The notes under the pieces: generated by a model
The model's input: only the letters and a program-made list of their open reading frames with translations
What the model was told of the DNA's origin: nothing
Databases searched by the model: none
Position numbers and translations under genes: made by a program
NCBI RefSeq assembly: GCF_018224015.1
Contig: NZ_JAGPOT010000035.1
Location: forward strand, 1 to 45,371
Length of the DNA: 45,371 nt
Direction of reading: 5' to 3'
Origin: Pseudarthrobacter albicanus
Lineage (GTDB): Bacteria > Actinomycetota > Actinomycetes > Actinomycetales > Micrococcaceae
Part shown: piece by piece, positions 17,161 to 24,804 of the stretch
How the letters are laid out: each line of letters opens with the position of its first letter
Numbering within the stretch: the stretch's first letter is position 1

Positions 17161-18246
17161 CTATCCTCGAAGGTATTGACGAAGGCCGGGTATGGCGAAG
17201 TCGACCTTGCCGTAGCCGGCAGGTTCGATCAGGCCGGCTGCGATGAGCCGGTTCCGGTACTTTGAGACCACATTGGGTTTGGATTTGATGATGTGCCCGA
17301 TCTGGGCGGCCGCTGATGGGCCGTCCTGCTGGGCCATGGCATCGAGGAACTCGCGGTCCTTGTCGGAGATGTCCGAAAGCGCGGACTCGACTACAACCAG
17401 GGTATTCCGTCGCCGTGCGGCCGCAATGGCGGCGCGAACGCTGTTCTGGTCCAAGGTCCAGCCGGCCTTGCCGGCCGCCATCCAGAGGTAATAGCCAACG
17501 AGCTGAATGAGGAACGGGTAGCCTTCGGTGGCCTCCGCCGCCTCGCTGACCAGCTCCGGGGAGACGTCGATGCCCCCTTCGCTGAAAAGTTCCCGGTAGG
17601 ACGCGGTGACTTCGGCGGTTGCTGCCTCATGAAGATTGATCCTGTCCGCTCGCCGCAGGAAGGTGGCCACACCTTCATTCAGCAGATCGGACACGGCCGC
17701 CGGGAGGCCAGCGAAGATCAGGCCGATTGGCAGCCCGTCGCGGATGAAGTGTTGCACGTCCGCGGCGAGCTGTGAGATTTCAGTCCGGTCGACGGCATGG
17801 ATCTCGTCAATTGTGATGACCAGGCCTGTACCCTTCGCTTCCAGCAGCCGCAGCAATTCCTCCCCTGTCCGGCGCCAGTCTGGAACGCGTTCCTGGGGGA
17901 GCTGGGTTGTCAGCCCGAACCCAGCCGCAGAGAAGGCGGTGATCTTCCGTGTGGGCGGGCCGCCCCCGAACTCGTCGACAAGGCGGAGCATATCGTCGCC
18001 GATCTTGGCCAGGAAACCAGGATTGGCGGTCCGGGAGATCACCGCCCAGCCGTGGTTTCTCGCGATCGCTTCTGCGGCGCTCAACATGACGGTCTTGCCG
18101 ATGCCCCTGGACCCGGTGATGATGGTGAGGAGGCCGGGAGCACCCGAGCCCTGCTGCAGGCCGTACTCGAATTCGTCCAGGAGCCCGGCCCGCCCGATCA
18201 GGTCCGGCGGGGTGGCTCCGGCGGTCGGTTTGAACGGGTTCTGCAC
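17161..18246 (-). CDS. AAA/ORC-like P-loop ATPase with C-terminal winged helix
   Basis: 361 residues from the GTG at 18246. The frame extends to an ATG at 18318, but QNPFKPTAGATPPDLIGRAGLLDEF is the normal beginning of this family and the extra codons are only the translated direct repeats. Walker A is GSRGIGKT (45-52) and Walker B LVITIDE (142-148). A helical lid follows, then a winged-helix end (KSKPNVVSKYRNRLIAAGLIEPAGYGKVDFAIPG split over two elements). It resembles archaeal-type ATPases and Orc1/Cdc6-like proteins found singly in bacteria, sometimes on mobile DNA. Function unknown. Gene debris lies on its upstream side. Confidence 0.8.
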   Translation of the reverse strand: MQNPFKPTAGATPPDLIGRAGLLDEFEYGLQQGSGAPGLLTIITGSRGIGKTVMLSAAEAIARNHGWAVISRTANPGFLAKIGDDMLRLVDEFGGGPPTRKITAFSAAGFGLTTQLPQERVPDWRRTGEELLRLLEAKGTGLVITIDEIHAVDRTEISQLAADVQHFIRDGLPIGLIFAGLPAAVSDLLNEGVATFLRRADRINLHEAATAEVTASYRELFSEGGIDVSPELVSEAAEATEGYPFLIQLVGYYLWMAAGKAGWTLDQNSVRAAIAAARRRNTLVVVESALSDISDKDREFLDAMAQQDGPSAAAQIGHIIKSKPNVVSKYRNRLIAAGLIEPAGYGKVDFAIPGLRQYLRG

Positions 18247-18258
18247 CGAGGCCCCCGG

Positions 18259-18295
18259 GTGAAAGTAGGTGAAACTGGTGAAAGTGGTGAACTTC
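18259..18295. repeat. Four short direct repeats (GTGAAA iterons) before the ATPase gene
   Basis: GTGAAA-type units start at 18259, 18269, 18278 and 18287 (GTGAAAGTA, GTGAAACTG, GTGAAAGTG, GTGAACTTC), spaced 9-10 bp. They lie 13-49 bp upstream of the chosen GTG. A binding site for the ATPase itself or a regulator is possible. In the longer reading frame they would encode FTTFTSFTYF. Confidence 0.7.
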
Positions 18296-18318
18296 GGCCA
18301 GACTACCACCCATTTCAT

Positions 18319-18851
18319 TCCCGATTAATGGCTGCGGCGGAGCGGCCCAACTGAGAGCCGACGGGGGAGCGCGCCGGTCGGGCCAGCCTTCCTCATCCTT
18401 GCTTCGTTGTACTGCTGCGCTTCACGCGGGCGCATAGTGCAGTGCGAGAAGCGGGACATGCGCATCCAGGCCGCGGCTATGCCCACGCCATCGTGCATAT
18501 TGATGACGGCCCTCCCGGTCGCGTCTTGCAAGCCGAGGATTGCGAAGCAATCGGGGCGGGACAGTCGTGCCAAGGCCGCCCATCACAACATGGGTGTCGT
18601 ACCCCATCAGGCTCGCCACCAGGAGGATCGGTGTGGCCGCCGCCCAGGCCTGCGGCGAGCACGTCGTCGGATAGGGCACGGGCTCGGCGAGCTGTCGTTG
18701 TGGTGAATCCTGACTCGACGCATGCCACAAAATGTCTGCTGACCGAAGACGGAGTCTTGTACGTCACTAACGCCGATAAAGGTTCCGTACTGAAAGTCTC
18801 TGACTGGCCAGGGCCACTGGGAATGCCGCTGTCCCCGCTTCGTTGAGCGGG
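18319..18851. other. 533-bp region without an intact gene
   Basis: Between the ATPase and the flavohaemoglobin gene no frame has a ribosome site and family similarity over its length. One minus-strand stretch (18590-18691) is a recognisable gene fragment. Other open frames change reading frame every 50-100 bp, consistent with decayed sequence. Confidence 0.6.
18590..18691 (-). pseudogene. Remnant of a glycogen debranching enzyme (amylo-alpha-1,6-glucosidase) C-terminus
   Basis: The minus-strand peptide contains EPVPYPTTCSPQAWAA followed by ATPILLVASLMGYD. From memory of the family, amylo-alpha-1,6-glucosidase-type glycogen debranching enzymes end with a very similar YP.aCsPQAWaA...lLrallg block. 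Only about 34 codons remain and the frame breaks on both sides, so this is debris. The similarity is from recall and could not be tested. Confidence 0.5.
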
Positions 18852-20060
18852 CTACTGGAAATCCGCCAGCCACAGGTCCGGGCCGAAAACCTCATACTGG
18901 ACGTCCCTGGGCCGGACGCCGCCGGCCACCAGCGCGCTCCGGACCGACTGCAGGAAGGGCAGCGGCCCGCAGAGGTAATACTCGGCGTCGTCGGGCAGTT
19001 CCACGGCGCTGACATCCATAAAGCCGGAGAACCCGGACTCGGAGGACTTTCCGCCCTCGGCGGCATACAGGAACCACGTTTTCAACGTCCCGTCTGCCAG
19101 TTTCGCGAGATCCTCCGTGACCTGCGCCCGGAGCGGGAAGGACTCCTCGCTGTCATCGGCATGCAGCAGCATCACCTGGCGCTGGGAGCCGGACTTCACC
19201 AGGTGGGACAGCATTCCGGCCATCGGCGTGATCCCGATTCCCGCGCTCGCCAGGACCAGCGGCCGGTCCGTGTACTCCAGCACCACATCGCCGAAGGGTG
19301 CCGAGAGCACCACCTCGTCGCCCACCTGGACACCGTCGTGGAGCAGCGTGGACATCTCGCCGTCCGGGGTGCTGAGCCCATGGACCCTCTTCACGGCGAA
19401 CTGCCGGTGCAGCCCGTCGTCGGCCCTGGTCAGGCTGTACTGCCGGGGCTGCTGCACGCCGTCGGGCATCGGCATCCTGATGGTCACGTACTGCCCCGGC
19501 AGGGACGGCTTGACGTCGCGCTCGTCGGTGCGTTCGACGACGAACGAGACCACGTCCTCCGTCTCCTGGATCCGCTGGGCCACCCGCCACGTCCGCCAGA
19601 TCGTCTCGGGACTCAGGTGCACGGCGTTGTACAGCCCGCGTTCCTTGTTGATGAGCATGTTCGCCATCAGCCAGTAGACCTCGTCCCAGGCGGCCGCGAC
19701 CTCGGGCGTGACGGCATCCCCGAGGACGTCCACGATCGCCCACATCAGGTGGTCGTGGACGATTTGGTACTGGTCCGGGCTCAGTCCCAGCGAGACGTGC
19801 TTGTGGGAGATCCGCGAGAGGAGGTGGTCCGGCACCTGGTCAGGCTTGTCCACCAGCAGCCCGGCGAACGCCGCGATGGATCCGGCCAGTGCCTGCTGCT
19901 GGCGGCCGTCCGCCTGGTTTCCCCGGTTGAAAAGCCCGTCCAGGAGGTCCGGCCGCGCGTCGAACATGTGTTCGTAGAAGCGCTTGGCGATCTCCTCGAT
20001 GCGCTCGCCCACGGCAGGCAGCGTGGCCTTGATCACGGGTAGCGAGGTGTCTGAGAGCAT
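18852..20060 (-). CDS. hmp: Flavohaemoglobin (nitric oxide dioxygenase)
   Basis: 402 residues, ATG preceded by GGAAGGGAA. It oxidises NO to nitrate with O2 and NAD(P)H. The globin domain (1-145) has B10 Y29 and the proximal histidine H88 in HKHVSLG. The FAD domain has RQYSLT (about 205). The NAD(P) domain has ASAGIGITPMAGML and CGPLPFL, and the C-terminal VFGPDLW is typical. Length is normal. It can detoxify NO formed as a by-product of nitrite metabolism, but it is not in the nirBD operon. No NsrR-like site was recognised upstream. Confidence 0.95.
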   Translation of the reverse strand: MLSDTSLPVIKATLPAVGERIEEIAKRFYEHMFDARPDLLDGLFNRGNQADGRQQQALAGSIAAFAGLLVDKPDQVPDHLLSRISHKHVSLGLSPDQYQIVHDHLMWAIVDVLGDAVTPEVAAAWDEVYWLMANMLINKERGLYNAVHLSPETIWRTWRVAQRIQETEDVVSFVVERTDERDVKPSLPGQYVTIRMPMPDGVQQPRQYSLTRADDGLHRQFAVKRVHGLSTPDGEMSTLLHDGVQVGDEVVLSAPFGDVVLEYTDRPLVLASAGIGITPMAGMLSHLVKSGSQRQVMLLHADDSEESFPLRAQVTEDLAKLADGTLKTWFLYAAEGGKSSESGFSGFMDVSAVELPDDAEYYLCGPLPFLQSVRSALVAGGVRPRDVQYEVFGPDLWLADFQ

Positions 20061-20249
20061 GGCGGTTCCCTTCCAGTGCGGCCGTGCCGGTCGGTGTTGG
20101 GTGGCTTAGCACCGCCAATCTAACAGCCGCGGCCCGGGTGCCTTCCGGGCCGATCGGCCCTACCCAGACCCGAGTTCGCCGGAATGATGCCGGGTCGCCG
20201 TGCGGCTACGGCGACCCCGCAGGTCTTGGGCGAACCCGGCGGTGTCCGG

Positions 20250-20666
20250 TCAGGACTTCCGGTCCAGCAGCAGGTTGGTGATCCGCAGCGTGCACAGCCG
20301 CTGCCCGGCGTCGTTCGTGATCAGCACCTCGTGGGTGGTGAGGGTGCCGCCGAGGTGGATGGGGGTGGCCGTGATCGTGATGGTCCCCTCGCGGGCGGAC
20401 TTGTGGTGGGTCGCGGAAACATCCACGCCCACCGCGGTCTTGCCCAGCGTGCTGGCGTGGATCACGGCGGCCCAGGAGCCCACGGCCTCGCCGACGGCCA
20501 GGGACGCGCCGCCATGCAGCAGCCCGAACGACTGCCGGTTGCCTTCCACCGGCATGGTCGCCACGACGCGTTCCACGGACTCCTCGACGATCTTGACGCC
20601 CATCTTCTCGTCCAGTTCGCCGAGCGTGATTTTCCACGGCTCTGTGGTGCGGGGCTCGGGCGTCAT
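20250..20666 (-). CDS. Hotdog-fold acyl-CoA thioesterase (EntH/YdiI-type)
   Basis: 138 residues, ATG preceded by GAGGAG. The motif GLLHGGASLAVGEAVGSW marks the hotdog thioesterase fold. Catalytic E60 follows the HGG loop, as in EntH/YdiI-type enzymes, whereas PaaI-type enzymes have Asp there. It shares its promoter region and the PaaR-like operator with divergent paaZ. A role in hydrolysing stalled aromatic or dihydroxynaphthoyl-type CoA thioesters during phenylacetate metabolism is inferred. Confidence 0.85.
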   Translation of the reverse strand: MTPEPRTTEPWKITLGELDEKMGVKIVEESVERVVATMPVEGNRQSFGLLHGGASLAVGEAVGSWAAVIHASTLGKTAVGVDVSATHHKSAREGTITITATPIHLGGTLTTHEVLITNDAGQRLCTLRITNLLLDRKS

Positions 20667-20744
20667 GGCGTCTCCTCTGTGGCCGGCCGGCCGGTCGGTG
20701 CCGCGGCTAGTGTGCCGCGCGCATCATTCCTGTACTGTAGACAT

Positions 20745-20768
20745 ATTACCGAACGGACGGTCAGTAAT
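20745..20768. promoter_or_regulatory. PaaR-like operator 2 (paaZ / thioesterase divergent promoter)
   Basis: A 24-bp palindrome beginning ATTACCGAACG and ending GGTCAGTAAT. It is the best of three related sites and equals its reverse complement at most positions (ATTAC.GA.CG..CG.TC.GTAAT). It lies 46 bp before the paaZ ATG and 78 bp before the thioesterase start, so one regulator could control both. Confidence 0.7.
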
Positions 20769-20814
20769 GCGCCGGCCGTGTTGATCTTGCCCCCGCTGGA
20801 AGGACCCGTCAACG

Positions 20815-22926
20815 ATGACCACCACCGCAACTGCTCCGGAACCCACTGTAGACACCGTAGAAATCGTTCCCAGCTTCATCCGTGATTCCTGGTGGACCCC
20901 CGACGCCGCCGCCGCAGCCGGCGCCGCACCCGTCCTGGATGCCAGCACCGGCGAACTCCTGGCCAGGGTGAGCACCGCGGGGCTGGACCTGGCCGCCGTC
21001 GTGGATTACGGACGCACCACCGGGCAGGCCGAGCTCGGCAGGCTGACCTTCCACCAGCGCGCCCTCAAGCTCAAGGAGCTGGCGCAGTACCTGAACGCGC
21101 GCCGCGACGAGTTCTACGCGGTCTCGGCGCAGTCCGGCGCCACCAGGATCGACTCGATGATCGACATCGACGGCGGCATCGGCGTGCTGTTCACCTTCGG
21201 CTCCAAGGGCCGCCGCGAACTGCCCAACTCCCAGGTGGTCGTGGACGGGCCCATGGAGGTGCTGTCCAAGGACGGCTCGTTCGCCGGTGAACACATCTTC
21301 ACCCGCATCCCGGGCGTGGCCGTGCAGATCAACGCCTTCAACTTCCCGGTCTGGGGCATGCTCGAGAAGCTCGCCCCGGCCTTCATCGCCGGCGTCCCCA
21401 CCATCGTCAAGCCCGCCACCCCCACCGGCTATGTCGCAGCCGCCGTGGTCAAGGCGATCATCGAATCCGGCATCCTGCCCAAGGGCTCGCTGCAGCTGAT
21501 CTCCGGCTCCGTCCGCACGCTCCTGGACCACCTCGACTACCGCGACTACGTCTCCTTCACCGGCTCCGCCTCCACCGCCGACACCCTGAAATCCCACCCG
21601 AACGTGGTCAAGGGCGGCGTCCGCTTCACCTCGGAGACCGACTCCCTCAACGCCGCGATCCTCGGCCCGGACGCCGTCAAGGGCACGCCGGAGTTCGACG
21701 CCTTCATCAAGTCCCTCGTCACCGAGATGACGGCGAAGGCCGGCCAGAAGTGCACCTCGATCCGCCGCGCGATCGTGCCGCAGGACCTGGTGTCCGACGT
21801 CGTGGCCGCCGTGGGCGACCGGATCAAGGAACGCGTGGTCCTCGGCGACCCCCGCGCCGAGGGCGTCACCATGGGCGCCCTGGCCTCCCGGGAGCAGCTC
21901 GCCGACGTCCGCGCCGCCGTCCAGGCCATGCTCGACGCCGGCGGGGAGCTCGCCTACGGCACCCTCGACTCGCCCAGGGTGACCAGCGCCGACGGTACCG
22001 TCGGCGTCGTCGACGAGGGCGCCTTCATGTCGCCCGTCCTGCTGAGCTGGGCCGATCCGGAAGCCGAGGAGCTCCACTCGCTCGAGGCGTTCGGCCCGGT
22101 GTCCTCGGTGGTCGGGTACACGGACCTGCCCGACGCCGTCCGCCTCGCCGCCCGCGGCGGCGGCTCGCTCGTCGCCTCGGTCTGCACCAACGATCCGGCC
22201 GTGGCGCGGGAGCTGGTGACGGGCATCGCGGCCCACCACGGCCGTGTCCTCATGCTCAACCGCGAGGACGCCCGCAGCTCCACCGGCCACGGCTCACCGG
22301 TCCCGCACCTGGTCCACGGCGGACCCGGCCGCGCCGGCGGCGGCGAGGAACTCGGCGGCATCCGCTCGGTCATGCACCACATGCAGCGCACCGCCATCCA
22401 GGGCTCGCCCAACATGCTGACCGCCGTGACGGGCATCTGGCACACCGGGGCCGACCGCAACTTCACCCTGGACACCGAAGGCCAGCACCCGTTCCGGAAG
22501 CCCCTGGGCACGCTGCATATCGGCGACGCCATCCGCTCCGGGCTGCGCGAGGTTTCGCTGGAGGACATCACGGCGTTCGCCAACTCCACGGGCGACACCT
22601 TCTACGCCCACACCAACGAGGAGGCCGCCGCCGCGAACCCGTTCTTCCCGGGCATCGTGGCGCACGGCTATCTGCTGCTGGCCTGGGGCGCGGGACTGTT
22701 CGTGGAGCCCGCTCCGGGCCCCGTCCTGGCCAACTACGGCCTGGAGAACCTGCGCTTCATCACCCCCGTGGCCGCGGGCGACTCCATCCGGGTCACGCTG
22801 ACGGCCAAGAAGATCACCCCGCGCGAGACCGACGAGTACGGCGAGGTGGCCTGGGACGCCGTCCTGACCAACCAGGACGACGAGATCGTCGCCACCTACG
22901 ACGTCCTCACCCTCGTGGAGAAATAG
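20815..22926 (+). CDS. paaZ: Bifunctional oxepin-CoA hydrolase / 3-oxo-5,6-dehydrosuberyl-CoA semialdehyde dehydrogenase
   Basis: 703 residues, ATG preceded by GGAAGGA. PaaZ opens the oxepin-CoA ring in phenylacetate catabolism and oxidises the resulting aldehyde. The N-terminal aldehyde dehydrogenase domain (1-530) has catalytic C313 in GQKCTSIRR and E274 in TSETDSLN. The C-terminal MaoC-like hydratase domain (about 545-700) has D594 and H599 in GDTFYAH, and PFFPGIVAHGYLLLAW. These match the D561/H566 pair known from E. coli PaaZ. Both halves look active. A 58-bp repeat begins inside the last codons and recurs 308 bp later. Confidence 0.96.
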   Translation: MTTTATAPEPTVDTVEIVPSFIRDSWWTPDAAAAAGAAPVLDASTGELLARVSTAGLDLAAVVDYGRTTGQAELGRLTFHQRALKLKELAQYLNARRDEFYAVSAQSGATRIDSMIDIDGGIGVLFTFGSKGRRELPNSQVVVDGPMEVLSKDGSFAGEHIFTRIPGVAVQINAFNFPVWGMLEKLAPAFIAGVPTIVKPATPTGYVAAAVVKAIIESGILPKGSLQLISGSVRTLLDHLDYRDYVSFTGSASTADTLKSHPNVVKGGVRFTSETDSLNAAILGPDAVKGTPEFDAFIKSLVTEMTAKAGQKCTSIRRAIVPQDLVSDVVAAVGDRIKERVVLGDPRAEGVTMGALASREQLADVRAAVQAMLDAGGELAYGTLDSPRVTSADGTVGVVDEGAFMSPVLLSWADPEAEELHSLEAFGPVSSVVGYTDLPDAVRLAARGGGSLVASVCTNDPAVARELVTGIAAHHGRVLMLNREDARSSTGHGSPVPHLVHGGPGRAGGGEELGGIRSVMHHMQRTAIQGSPNMLTAVTGIWHTGADRNFTLDTEGQHPFRKPLGTLHIGDAIRSGLREVSLEDITAFANSTGDTFYAHTNEEAAAANPFFPGIVAHGYLLLAWGAGLFVEPAPGPVLANYGLENLRFITPVAAGDSIRVTLTAKKITPRETDEYGEVAWDAVLTNQDDEIVATYDVLTLVEK

Positions 22927-23347
22927 ACGCTCCCTCACGTCCTGCACGTTGCGGGCGGACGCTCCCTCACTTGCTGCACGTTCCGGGCGGACGGTCCCTC
23001 ACTTGCTGCCCCCAAACCCGGGTGTCATGTCTCAGGGCGTGTGGTGGACGGTTTGTCTTTGGTTCGTCTGCTGGTGGTGGAGCGGGCCCGACGTCGGGTG
23101 TTCCTTTCGTGGTCTGTGTGGCTGATGACGCGCAAACCGCCCCACGAGGCGCCGCGCACCAGGCGCCGCGCGGGAGGCCCGGGCCAGGCGGCCACGGCAT
23201 GACGGATCCTGATATCCGGATTGTCGAGAAATAGACGCTCCCTCACGTCCTGCACGTTGCGGGCGGACGCTCCCTCACTTGCTTCTTGAGTTGCCACGAC
23301 CGTGCCGCGTTTGCCAGATGAATCGCCTCGAAAAGAGACTAGCTATC
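22918..23347. repeat. Intergenic repeats behind paaZ: 58-bp direct repeat and 32-bp units
   Basis: The 58 bp at 22918-22975, which include the last codons and stop of paaZ (GAGAAATAG), recur without a mismatch at 23226-23283. From 22925 the sequence is built of 32-bp units, GACGCTCCCTCAC followed by GTCCTGCACGTTGCGGGCG and variants, running about 2.6 copies to 23008; the second 58-mer holds about 1.6 copies. The 250 bp between the copies have no gene with a ribosome site. They include GTGTCATGTCTCAGG (about 23021-23036), which resembles ends of IS481-type elements (weak, from recall). 23284-23347 shows nothing. Confidence 0.8.
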
Positions 23348-24184
23348 CTAAGGCGGGGGAGGTGCCAGGCCGGCGAAGGGTTTGAGCCGGTTTTTGAATT
23401 CTTCCCTGTCTGACCCGGGAATCAGACCGTTGGCGCCGTAGCTGATGCTCAGCGTGTCCGGCTGCCCGCCCGCTCCGGGAGGTGGCCGGAGGCCTTCCTC
23501 AAAGCGACCCTGGGTATCCTTCGATAGATCCTGGAACATGAAGGACAGCCACTGTCCGGCCGGTCCCTCGGCGGATCCGGAAACTATGACCTGGGTTTCC
23601 GGAGTGGCACCGCCCAGCTCGCGGACGCGGTCCTCATCGGTCCAGAGGTCGTAACGGTCGAGAACGGGGGCTGAATATCCGTGCCGGCCCAGGACACCTC
23701 CGATGATCTCGAGGGCCCGCTGCTTGCCGGCCCACGTCGTCGGCACACTGGTGCTTTGTGAGGGAGGTGCGTTGATGAGTGTCAGGATTGACTCCCCGCC
23801 GAAGTCGTTTTGCGTGCGCTCGTGAAACGGGTCGACGTCGTCCTGTCCGGCCGGTCCGGGGGCCCACTCCAGCTCAAGCTCCCTGGCCAGTGCCGCCCGG
23901 ATATCCGCGACCATTTCCATCCCCGCGGCATAGCCCTCCTCGGCAGTGGGACCGCGAAGGATTTCGTCAGGATCGAGACCGGCAACACCCGGATAATCGC
24001 GCCAGTACACGGTGCGCTCTTCGCCGTCCTCGTCCTTGACCACGGTGGTCCGTCCGACGGCATTTGTCATCATAAAGTGGGCCAGGCCGGCTGCGGGAAC
24101 CGCCAGGACGGCCACCAGGACAACAACGGTTGCCGCAATCCACCAACGCCTGCGGGGGCGCCGGGTGCCTGTCACCTCGTCCAT
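23348..24184 (-). CDS. Membrane-anchored extracytoplasmic protein of unknown function
   Basis: 278 residues. A basic N-terminus (RRPRRRWW) and one hydrophobic helix (about 14-37, ending AAGLAHFMM) anchor a soluble domain outside the membrane. The rest has no motif I recognise; it includes an acidic N-terminal part and a domain with TQVIVSGSAEGPAGQWLSFM and a proline-rich end. It resembles in outline the small lipoprotein-like proteins of actinobacteria, but there is no lipobox. The start lies 6 nt after TAGGCT, so the transcript is probably leaderless. Confidence 0.75.
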   Translation of the reverse strand: MDEVTGTRRPRRRWWIAATVVVLVAVLAVPAAGLAHFMMTNAVGRTTVVKDEDGEERTVYWRDYPGVAGLDPDEILRGPTAEEGYAAGMEMVADIRAALARELELEWAPGPAGQDDVDPFHERTQNDFGGESILTLINAPPSQSTSVPTTWAGKQRALEIIGGVLGRHGYSAPVLDRYDLWTDEDRVRELGGATPETQVIVSGSAEGPAGQWLSFMFQDLSKDTQGRFEEGLRPPPGAGGQPDTLSISYGANGLIPGSDREEFKNRLKPFAGLAPPPP

Positions 24185-24190
24185 CCGCCC

Positions 24191-24196
24191 AGCCTA
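24191..24196 (-). promoter_or_regulatory. -10 box of a leaderless promoter (membrane-anchored protein)
   Basis: On the minus strand TAGGCT ends exactly 6 nt before the ATG at 24184. No ribosome site is present. Confidence 0.55.
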
Positions 24197-24312
24197 CCTA
24201 CACAAGTTCCCGGGGTAGCGCCGGGGGCCCGCCGGTGATGCCTTCGGCAGCCAATTCGCAGGCTCTTTCTGGCCCGCTCCGGCGTAAAATCTTCATCGTA
24301 GGAGGTAGAAAA

Positions 24313-24720
24313 ATGACCCTAGTATTGAACAGTGCCACAACCGTTCTGCCCGTTGACGACAAAGAGCGCGCCCGCCGTTTCTACGCGGAAACTCTCGGAC
24401 TCCCGCATCGTGGCGTGGCGGAAGATGGCAGCGAAATGTTCGGCAGCGACGGCGGCCCGATGCTGCAGTTGATGCCGGTGACGGATGGCAAGCACTCCGA
24501 GCACACAACCCTCAGCTTTGAGGTCCGCGATATCGAGCGGACCGTCGAGGAGATGGAAGCGAAGGGTGTGAGGTTCCAGGACTACGACCTCCCGGACCTC
24601 AAGACCGAGCACCACATCTGCACAACCGATTCGGAGAAGTGCGCCTGGTTCATGGACTCGGAGCACAACATCCTGTGCGTCCACGAGAACATCACCTCGC
24701 CGGCTGACTACCAGGTCTGA
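24313..24720 (+). CDS. VOC (glyoxalase/bleomycin resistance/dioxygenase) family protein
   Basis: 135 residues from the ATG at 24313, six bases after a full GGAGGT. The longer frame from 24130 is not needed. Paired beta-alpha-beta-beta-beta modules are visible: TTVLPVDDKERARRFYAETLGL, then MLQLMP; TTLSFEVRDIERTVEEMEAKG, then AWFMDSEHNILCVHE. VOC proteins bind a metal or sequester small molecules. The substrate is unknown. The strong ribosome site suggests high expression. Confidence 0.88.
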   Translation: MTLVLNSATTVLPVDDKERARRFYAETLGLPHRGVAEDGSEMFGSDGGPMLQLMPVTDGKHSEHTTLSFEVRDIERTVEEMEAKGVRFQDYDLPDLKTEHHICTTDSEKCAWFMDSEHNILCVHENITSPADYQV

Positions 24721-24770
24721 CCGGATCTGCACCGGAATCTGATCGGCGGAAGTGTCGGCGGAAGTATCGA

Positions 24771-24794
24771 GGCGCCCCGGCTCAGCGGGGCGCC
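24771..24794. terminator. Terminator hairpin between VOC and DUF427 genes
   Basis: GGCGCCCCG (24771-24779) pairs with CGGGGCGCC (24786-24794) across a 6-nt loop and is followed by TTCCC. It lies between convergent genes, 10 bp from the DUF427 stop, and can serve both. Confidence 0.7.
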
Positions 24795-24804
24795 TTCCCG
24801 CTGT

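Noticed and set aside
20809..22290. 493-codon minus-strand ORF opposite paaZ
   Set aside because: Gly/Asp/His-rich antisense translation without motifs; paaZ is intact on the other strand.
23020..23220. IS481-type insertion sequence between the 58-bp repeats
   Set aside because: Only a short GTGTCATGTCTCAGG-like stretch resembles such ends. There is no transposase frame with recognisable DDE motifs.
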